Shown here one piece after another: positions 57,394 to 64,000 of a stretch of 64,000 bases of DNA; the stretch's first letter is position 1, and each line of letters opens with the position of its first letter. The position numbers and the translations under genes are program-made. The stretch comes from CAVSWT01 sp963782985 (lineage in GTDB: Bacteria > Bacteroidota > Ignavibacteria > Ignavibacteriales > Ignavibacteriaceae): contig CAWALU010000002.1 in the NCBI GenBank assembly GCA_963782985.1, positions 1-64,000 on the forward strand, in the 5' to 3' direction. The notes below the pieces were generated by a model. That model worked only from the letters and a program-made list of their open reading frames with translations. It was not told the origin of the DNA and ran no database searches.

Positions 57394-57834
57394 ATGGCGC
57401 TTATTAATCCACACATTAACTTTAATGGAAATGCTGAAGAAGCATTCAATTTTTACAAATCAGTATTTGGCGGAGAGTTTGCAAAAGTTATTCGTTTCAA
57501 AGACCTTGCAAGCCCCGAATTACCTATAGATAAAAAAGAAGAAAATAAAATCATGCATATTGCTTTGCCTATCGGTAAAAATAATATGTTGATGGCAAAC
57601 GATGTTCCGGAAAGCATTGGACGAACGAATGAAAATGAAAACAGAAGCAAAATTTTCATTAGTGCAGAAAGTAAAGAAGAAGCAGACAAACTATTTAATG
57701 GGCTTTCTGTAGGAGGACAAATAGAAGGAGCTATTGGTGATAGTCCTTGGGGTACATATTTTGGAATGTTTAGAGACAAATACGGTATTGAGTGGATAGT
57801 GGAGTTTGATCCAAAGTATAACTGGCAAAAGTAA
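57394..57834 (+). CDS. PhnB-like VOC protein
   Basis: 146 aa. NPHINFNGNAEEAFNFYKSVFGG at the start, then MHIALPIGKNNMLMANDVPE, and WGTYFGMFRDKYGIEWIVEFD at the end: a one-domain PhnB-like VOC fold. Preceded by AGGAGGT. Metal and substrate unknown. Confidence 0.88.
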   Translation: MALINPHINFNGNAEEAFNFYKSVFGGEFAKVIRFKDLASPELPIDKKEENKIMHIALPIGKNNMLMANDVPESIGRTNENENRSKIFISAESKEEADKLFNGLSVGGQIEGAIGDSPWGTYFGMFRDKYGIEWIVEFDPKYNWQK

Positions 57835-58008
57835 CTGACGAAAAACAACGAACGCCTAACATCGGTTTGGCAAAAGCACGGGCTGACGAAGTAATTGAAC
57901 ATTTTTACTCCTATTAGCATTTATGTTTGTTTTAGACTGATAGTTTTCAAATGCCATGCCTTCACCAAGCCGGGAAGTATTAACTCATTTTTTTGAAAGG
58001 ACATTTAA

Positions 58009-58656
58009 ATGCAAAAATTACGTGTTGCAAGTTTTTCTATATCAGTGGATGGTTTTGGCGCAGGGCCAAATCAAAGCCTGGAAAATCCTTTGGGAGTCGG
58101 TGGCCCGGAGCTTCACCAATGGTTTTATCCCACAAAAACTTTTCAGCAAAACGTATTAGGAAAGAGTGACGGCACAACAGGAGTTGATAATGAATTTGCC
58201 GAAAACGGATTTAAAAATATCGGCGCCTGGATTTTAGGGCGTAATATGTTTAGTCCGTATCGCGGCACACCTAATGCTGATTGGAAAGGTTGGTGGGGAG
58301 AAAATCCGCCGTATCATGTTCCTGTGTTTATATTAACTCATCATAAACGCGAACCAATTGAGATGGAAGGCGGCACCACTTTTCACTTTGTAACAGACGG
58401 GATTAATGCAGCTCTTGAAAAAGCTTTTGATTCTGCAAACGGCAAAGATGTAAGGCTTGGCGGAGGTGTTAGTACAATTCGTCAATATCTTAAGGCTCAA
58501 TTAATAGATGAATTACATTTAGTTCAATCGCCTGTAATTTTAGGAAGCGGTGAAAATCTCTTTTTGAATTTGGATCTCAAATCATTAGGCTATAAATGCA
58601 CTGAACAGGTTTCAAGCGAGAAGGCAATGCATTTGATTATAAAAAAATCAACGTGA
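58009..58656 (+). CDS. RibD/dihydrofolate reductase-like protein (third copy)
   Basis: 215 aa. RVASFSISVDGFGAGPNQSLE, ILGRNMFSPYRGTP, KDVRLGGGVSTIRQYLKAQLIDELHLVQSPVILGSGENLF. Same fold as 53363 and 54857, with the longer acidic N-terminal loop typical of the group often called dihydrofolate reductase family. Substrate unknown. Last real gene of the enzyme island. Confidence 0.85.
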   Translation: MQKLRVASFSISVDGFGAGPNQSLENPLGVGGPELHQWFYPTKTFQQNVLGKSDGTTGVDNEFAENGFKNIGAWILGRNMFSPYRGTPNADWKGWWGENPPYHVPVFILTHHKREPIEMEGGTTFHFVTDGINAALEKAFDSANGKDVRLGGGVSTIRQYLKAQLIDELHLVQSPVILGSGENLFLNLDLKSLGYKCTEQVSSEKAMHLIIKKST

Positions 58657-59265
58657 ACTGCAGGCTGGCAAATTACACACCGTATGCTGCAGTTTGCTTA
58701 TTGTTAACAGACATTTTATTCAGTTTTATTAAAAGAGATGCCATACCCTTGGGGTAGTGAAACTAAAAGTTAATACCGCAATTTATTGAAGTGATTCAAA
58801 GCCAAAGGTTAACACCGCAATTTATTGCGGTGAATTAGAAACAGCGCCAACGCTTTCTTAACTGTTTTAACAGTTTACTTTTTGAAATATATTCATATCA
58901 TAAAAATCTAAAAGCAAAGTATCAATAGAGTTATAAACCGTTGAAACGGTTGTGTGGTGTTGGTTGTAGCTTTTTTGTCACCCCGATGAATCGGGGTGTT
59001 AACCTTTGTTAAACAAAATCAAAAAGTTAACACCGTAATTTATTGAGGTGATTCAAAGCCAAAGGTTAACGCCGGGATTTATCCCATTTCATCCCGTAAC
59101 TTTTGTCGATAATTGAAGAGAGGCAGATGTTTTTTAAAAAACTTTTCCTTAGATTCATTTCGGTTTTATAAATTACACACCGCAATCGCATTTACATGCC
59201 CAGACTACATGATAAGGGAAGCGAACTTAAAGGGTTAATAGTTATTCTTCATTATATTGTAAATT
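58657..59265. repeat. Composite palindromic repeat block (left copy)
   Basis: About 609 bp without a gene. Clear palindromes: CACCGCAA/TTGCGGTG (58813-58832), AACTGTT/AACAGTT (58860-58875), AACCGTT/AACGGTT (58936-58951) and CACCCCGAT/ATCGGGGTG (58979-58998). GTTAACACCG-type strings and GTGATTCAAAGCCAAAGG (58790 and 59050) recur. The order TTAACACCGCAA..TGCGGTG, then TTAACTGTTNNAACAGTTTAC, recurs at 63.9 kb. Extragenic REP-like elements; no transposase seen here. Confidence 0.7.
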
Positions 59266-62200
59266 ATGACAAAAAAATATTTATCAAATCTTTTTAAGGC
59301 TTATCAAAAGGGTGATGCAAGAGAAGAATCTTATTACAAACATCTTGCAGATTTCATTACAATATTTTCTGAATCTGAAAGGAAAAAGAAAATTGATGTA
59401 ACTATACTTCCGAAAAAAACAGAAGCCGGAAATCCAGATTTTAGAATTTGGGATGGCAGACAAAAAATAATCGGTTACATTGAAGCAAAAGACTTAGGTG
59501 TTGACCTTGACAGAATTGAAGACAGCGAACAACTTGAAAGATATTTATCAACTTTCCCGAATGTAATTTTAACAAACTTCACAGAGTTTCGTTTATACAG
59601 AAACGGCGAAAGAATAGAAAAAATATCAATTGCTCGTGCTTTTGTTATTAAAAAACTTTCCACAGTTCCGCCGCTTGAAAACGAAGATAAATTATTTGAA
59701 CTGCTCGAAAGATTTTTAGACTTTTCACTTCCCAAAACTTACACTGCAAAAACTCTTGCTGTTGAACTTGCAAAAAGAACAAAGTTTCTAAAAGATGAAA
59801 TTGTAAGCGAGGAATTAAAACTCGGCACAAAATCAATACACGGATTTTATGATGCTTTTAAAGAGTTTTTAATCGCCGGAATAAATGAAAGTGAATTTGC
59901 CGATCTTTATTCTCAAACAATTACATACGGTTTGTTTGCTGCTCGTCTCCGTGCAGAGAAAGATTTTAACAGAAAACTTGCTTATTCATACATTCCAAAA
60001 TCTATCGGAATTTTAAGGGATGTTTTCAAATTTATTTCTTTGGAAGACTTGCCTCAGCAGATGGAAGTTATTATTGATGATATTGCGGAAGTTCTTAATG
60101 TTGCAGATGCAAAGAAGATTCTCGATCAATATTATCACGAAGGCAAAGGAAGCGATCCGGTTTTACATTTTTACGAAACATTCCTTTCGGTTTATGATCC
60201 CAAGACAAGAGAAAAACGAGGTGTTTATTACACTCCCGAACCGGTTGTTTCTTTTATTGTTCGCTCGCTTCATCAAATTCTAAAAGATAAGTTTAATATT
60301 TCTGATGGTCTTGCTTCAAAGAATGTAACTTTGCTCGATCCCGCTGGCGGAACACTTAGCTTTTTAGCAAAAGCAATTGAAACAGCAGTTGAAGAATTTG
60401 AAAGCAAATACGGCAAAGGTGCTGTTAAAACATTTCTAAAAGATCAGATTCTGCAAAATTATTATTCGTTTGAATTGATGATGGCTCCTTATGCAATCGG
60501 GCATATGAAAATGTCATTTCTTTTAGAAGAACTTGGCTACAGAATGGAAGACGATGAGCGTGTAAAATATTATTTGACCAACACTCTCGAAATGAAAGAA
60601 CTAGATGAATCTAAATTTCCCGGGAATGTCATCACTCTCTCACGAAAGCCACGAAGCCGGAAAAGTTAAAAAAGCAAGTTCCAATTCTTGTTGTTCTCGG
60701 CAATCCGCCTTATTCGGGTATTTCATCAAATACGGTGAATGGATAACAGATGCAAAAAGAATATTATCAAGTTGATGGGAAACCATTTAAAGAAAAAAAT
60801 CCAAAATGGCTTACAAAATGATTATGTAAAATTTATCCGTTTTTCCCAATGGAAAATAGATCAAGCCGGTGAAGGTGTTTTAGGTTTTATTACAAATAAC
60901 AGTTATCTCGATAATATTACTTTTCAGTGGAATGCGACAAACTTTAATGAATAGCTTTGATGAAATTTATATTCTCGATCTTCACGGAAATAGTTTAAAG
61001 AAAGAAAAAGCACCCGACGGAAGTAAAGACGAAAATGTTTTTGATATTACGCAAGGTGTTGCGATAGCTTTCTTTATTAAAAATAAAAAAGAAAAAACAA
61101 AATCAATCGTTCATCACGAGATTTATGGTTTAAGAGAAACCAAATACGATTGGCTCAACAAACACAACATTAAAAATATAAAATGGAATAAGCTTGAACC
61201 AGATAGTGATTTTATCTTTTTATTAACAGAGATGAGTAAACAATCAAAAAGGTTATAAAAATTTTACATAAGTTACAGAAATATTCCCAATGAATGTTAC
61301 GGTATTGTAACAGCAAGAGACGATTTTATAATTGATATTGATGAAAATAAATTAAAACGTGAATTCAAAATTTTGCAAAATTTGATGATGAGAATTATCT
61401 AAGACAAACTTATCAACTTAGGAAAGATATAAGAGAATGGAAAATTAAAGAAGCACAGAAAAAATTTAAAGGATAGATGAATAAGGCAAAATCATTTTAC
61501 TAAAATTCTTTATCGACCATTTGATATAAGGGATACTTATTATACCGAGAAAATCACGTGGTTGTCATTGTAGGCCACGTAAAGAAATTATGCGCCATAT
61601 GTTGGAGAAGAATATTGGTTTACATATTTGTCGTCAACATTGTAAGTAAGTTCTTGGCAACATTCGTTTATTACAAATGACATTTAAAGATGATTGTTAA
61701 GTTCGAATAGAACTCGTGAAATGAGATTATTTATTTCCCCTATATCTCTATCCAGAAACCGATAAAAAAGATTTATTCAGCGAACACGAAACCGGAGAGA
61801 AAAAGCCAAACATAAAACCGGAATTGTTTGAAGAACTTAAAAAGAATTTCAAAAAAGAAGTAACACCGGAAGAAATATTTTATTACATCTATGCTGTTCT
61901 TTACAGCAACACCTACCGCACAAAATACTCAGAATTTTTAAAGATAGATTTCCCGCGTGTTCCTTTCACAAAAGATTACAAACTTTTTATTCAAATCGGT
62001 AAACTTGGGAAACAGCTTGCAGATTTGCATTTGCTAAAATCAAAAGATTTAGATAAAACAATTTCCAAATTCCAAGGAAAAGGAAACAACAAAGTAGAAA
62101 AACCAAAATACGAAACTGAAAAAGTTTGGATAAACAAAGAACAATATTTTGATGGAATAAAAGAAGAAGTTTGGCAATATCAAATCGGCGGTTATCAAGT

Positions 62201-62351
62201 CTGCGAGAAATGGTTAAAAGACAGAAAAGAAAGAACGCTTACTTTAGACGAGATAAAAACCTATTGTAAAATTGTAACTTCTCTTTCAAAGACAATTGAT
62301 TTACAAAATGAAATAGATAAATATTTTGAAGAAGTTGAGAAAACGGTATAA
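59266..62351 (+). pseudogene. Type IIG/ISP-type restriction-methylation enzyme, disrupted
   Basis: Restored length about 1030 aa. The first frame (59266-60669) has a PD-(D/E)XK nuclease core (NPDFRIWDGRQKIIGYIEAKD) and the methyltransferase start: VYYTPEPVVSFIVRS, then motif I LLDPAGGTLSF. Motif IV LGNPPYSG is encoded at about 60690-60720 but in another frame. Further pieces follow: KIDQAGEGVLGFITN, SFDEIYILDLHGNSLKKEKAP, and the C-terminal EEIFYYIYAVLYSNTYR domain (61824-62351). Many shifts lie between 60640 and 61820. It probably once methylated adenine and cut DNA; as read it cannot make a whole protein. Confidence 0.85.
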
Positions 62352-63056
62352 CTAACCTAATCAAGCGTACGCCTTTCCAGTTTGCCGGCAGTAAGGTTCG
62401 CATTCGGATTCGGCATATCTCGTAATTTTCCTTAAATCTCATCCATTCCCTGATACACAACTCCAAATCAATTTTTTAACTTTGCCTCAAGTTTAAATAT
62501 AGATAAGCATTACGCGTAAATTATAACCGTTACTAAGCTGAAAGACAAAGGGAAGAAATAATTAAAATAATCCGGTATTAAAAATAAAGCATGGTACTGG
62601 AACAATCTCTAAAGCTAAAATGAGGATTAATTGAGTGCTTGAATGGATGAATATTCGGAAGGAATGGTTAAGTGACCGGGAGGAATGACTAAGCGACTGG
62701 AAGGAATGATAAAGTAACCGGGAGGAAGCGCTGAACGATGGGAGGAACGACTGAGCGACTGGGAGGAAGACTAAGTGACTTGGAGGAATGACTGAGCAAC
62801 TGGGAGGAATGACAAAGTGAGCGGAGGAATGATTGAGTGATGGAAGGAATGATAAAGTGATTGGGAGGAATGATAAAGTGAGCGGGAGGAATGATTGAGC
62901 GAGAGAAGGAACCATTAAGTGATGGGGAGGAAACATCGAGAAGAGCTTTTTATTAAGAAAACGAGAGAAATTATTGAATTTTTAAGCTTTCACTAATTAT
63001 TGTCAGGCTTAATAATGTAATCATCAATAACCATCAATAAAATAAAGGTGAGAAAA
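62352..63056. other. Intergenic region containing a minisatellite
   Basis: About 705 bp. No gene on either strand is credible; a minus-strand frame across the repeats is a byproduct of the array. It holds the 20/21-bp tandem array listed next. The last 60 bases supply AAAGGTGAG before the helical-protein ATG at 63057. Confidence 0.5.
62660..62940. repeat. Tandem array of 20/21-bp units
   Basis: Thirteen full units plus a partial one, each beginning AGGAA and following the rough consensus AGGAATGAYTRAGTGAYYGGG. Unit lengths alternate between 20 and 21 bp, close to two helical turns of B-DNA. Units differ by several bases, so the array is old or under mixed selection. Short of palindromes and of equal spacers, it is not a CRISPR array. 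Confidence 0.85.
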
Positions 63057-63776
63057 ATGGCACAAAAATCAAAAAACTCCATTTCGGAACAGTTGAACTC
63101 TGCACAGGTTGCTGTAACAAATACGCTTGCAGATGCGGAAATTCAAGGGCTGGTAACTCAATTTGGTTACACTCCGGAAAAATTAAACGAAGGTAAAACT
63201 TTGTATGATGCTGCATTAAGTACAGTGAATGCACAAATAGCAGCAGCCGGTTCGCAATTTCAGGGTACAAGTAATTTAAGAACAGCCGAAACAGCAGCAC
63301 GCGATGCTTACCAGTCGTTGGCAAAAGTAGCTCGCGCTGTTTTTGTAAAAGATAGTGCAAGGCTTTCGCAGTTAGGGCTAAGCGGTTCTATGCCCAAATC
63401 TACTGCGGGATTTATCTCTGCTGCATACACAATATTTGATAACGCCAATAACGTCCCGGAAATAAAATCTGCGTTGGCATCATTCGGTTACAGTGATGAA
63501 AAGCTCGCATCTGAAAGACAGAAAATTACTGCTTATGATTCTGCAAACCAGGTTCAGGAATCGTTGAAAGGTGCAGCACAGCAGGCAACCCGCGACCAGG
63601 ACACTGCAATAAAAACTATGAATGCCTGGCTGGCTCAGTATATTAAAATTGCCAAAGTAGCTTTGCGTGATAAAAAGCAGCTTCTGGAAAAAATTGGAGT
63701 AGCAGCACGCACCACAAAAACAGCAGCCCAAAGAAACGCATCAAAGAAAAAAGCACCGGCAGTCCCCGTAAATTAA
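63057..63776 (+). CDS. Helical protein with an internal repeat, unknown function
   Basis: 239 aa from ATG 63057, which follows AAAGGTGAG; an ATG at 63048 lies in that site. Not recognised. It is made of two related halves: residues 28-109 (EIQGLVTQFGYTPEKLNEG ... LAKVARAVFVKDSARLSQLGL) and 135-216 (EIKSALASFGYSDEKLASE ... IAKVALRDKKQLLEKIGV). Both are almost entirely alpha-helical. The tail (ARTTKTAAQRNASKKKAPAV) is basic and Ala/Lys-rich, like a histone-H1-style nucleic-acid-binding end. No signal peptide. It stands directly downstream of the tandem array and inside a repeat-bracketed segment. Confidence 0.75.
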   Translation: MAQKSKNSISEQLNSAQVAVTNTLADAEIQGLVTQFGYTPEKLNEGKTLYDAALSTVNAQIAAAGSQFQGTSNLRTAETAARDAYQSLAKVARAVFVKDSARLSQLGLSGSMPKSTAGFISAAYTIFDNANNVPEIKSALASFGYSDEKLASERQKITAYDSANQVQESLKGAAQQATRDQDTAIKTMNAWLAQYIKIAKVALRDKKQLLEKIGVAARTTKTAAQRNASKKKAPAVPVN

Positions 63777-63828
63777 GTCGCATAGATTAAGGATACTTGT
63801 TCAGCCATAACAACTCCTAGCGGTTATT

Positions 63829-63954
63829 CGCCCCGATTAAAACCGGGGCGTTAACCTTTCGGAAGAGTAGCGAATCGGGATTACAGGTTAACACCGCAAT
63901 TCAGTGCGGTGATATGAAAACAAACTAAGCAGTCCTTAACTGTTTCAACAGTTT
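63829..63954. repeat. Composite palindromic repeat block (right copy)
   Basis: CGCCCCG/CGGGGCG (63829-63851), CACCGCA/TGCGGTG (63893-63912) and AACTGTT/AACAGTT (63939-63954). The last two have the same order, spacing style and orientation as at 58813-58875. Together the two blocks bracket the restriction gene, minisatellite and helical protein. The element continues beyond the window end. Confidence 0.7.
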
Positions 63955-64000
63955 ACCTTTATTTGATTACTTTGTACATCACTAACAAAATCATAAACCG

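Noticed and set aside
57835..57905. Integron attC-like site (CGCCTAACATCGGTTTGG)
   Set aside because: Only one half-site (GCCTAAC) is visible, with no matching GTTAGGC partner within an attC-sized distance, and no integrase in the window.
62562..62936. Minus-strand open frame across the minisatellite
   Set aside because: Its repeated SFLPLTL-like translation follows from the 20/21-bp units; no start signal or family resemblance.
62660..62940. Tandem array as a CRISPR
   Set aside because: Units are adjacent 20/21-bp copies with no unique spacers and no palindromic repeat; no cas genes nearby.

Overview
The window is AT-rich DNA that looks like a chromosome segment from the Ignavibacteria / Bacteroidota-Chlorobi group. 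Support comes from type IX secretion (T9SS) sorting domains with the YPNPFNPST signature, a PorV/PorQ-like outer-membrane protein, a large TonB-dependent receptor with a carboxypeptidase-regulatory N-terminus, and a fused E1 alpha/beta 2-oxoacid dehydrogenase. No rRNA, tRNA, CRISPR array, integrase or complete insertion sequence was recognised.

Layout. 1-3.1 kb: tandem duplication of a 1.5-kb module (membrane-anchored protein, two overlapping membrane microproteins, conserved stem-loop, PAS protein); the left copy is broken. 3.3-9.5 kb: orphan histidine kinase, ArsP/YraQ permease, truncated restriction-modification N-terminus, methyltransferase-like protein, TPR lipoprotein with a DUF58 protein, and several palindromic repeats. 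10-11.3 kb: phosphoglucomutase-family enzyme. 11.8-21.4 kb: T9SS-type locus (FG-GAP-like secreted protein, TonB-dependent receptor, 1182-aa secreted protein, PorV-like protein). 21.4-30.4 kb: nth, then an Lrp regulator and an aerobic tyrosine catabolic operon (hpd, hmgA, aminotransferase, FAH family, flavin reductase, acetoacetate-CoA ligase). 30.4-32.5 kb: two envelope proteins and a STAS protein. 32.5-40.7 kb (minus strand): sulfur-oxyanion cluster with a MerR regulator carrying a Cys-rich tail, an octaheme tetrathionate-reductase-family cytochrome, its cytochrome b partner and two YeeE/YedE transporters, plus a MobA-like protein with a degenerate loop, a THEP1-type NTPase and a membrane protein. 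40.8-44 kb: a giant T9SS substrate. 44.2-51.3 kb: lpd-lipB-E1-E2-lipA, a 2-oxoacid dehydrogenase complex with its lipoylation genes. 51.6-58.7 kb: an island of small single-domain enzymes (VOC, RibD/DHFR-like, SRPBCC, DUF1801, SDR, cupin). 58.7-64 kb: a repeat-bounded accessory segment with a disrupted Type IIG/ISP restriction-methylation gene, a 20/21-bp minisatellite, and an internally duplicated helical protein of unknown function.

A recurring feature is reading frames broken by one-base shifts, often in short homopolymers: the left tandem module, the FG-GAP protein, acetoacetate-CoA ligase, cytochrome b, lipB (twice), the SRPBCC protein and the restriction gene. In several cases the restored frame continues convincingly, and for cytochrome b it ends in an ATGA overlap with the next gene. 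Draft-assembly error is therefore a serious alternative to genuine pseudogenisation. All function calls rest on motif reading by eye; no database search was run.
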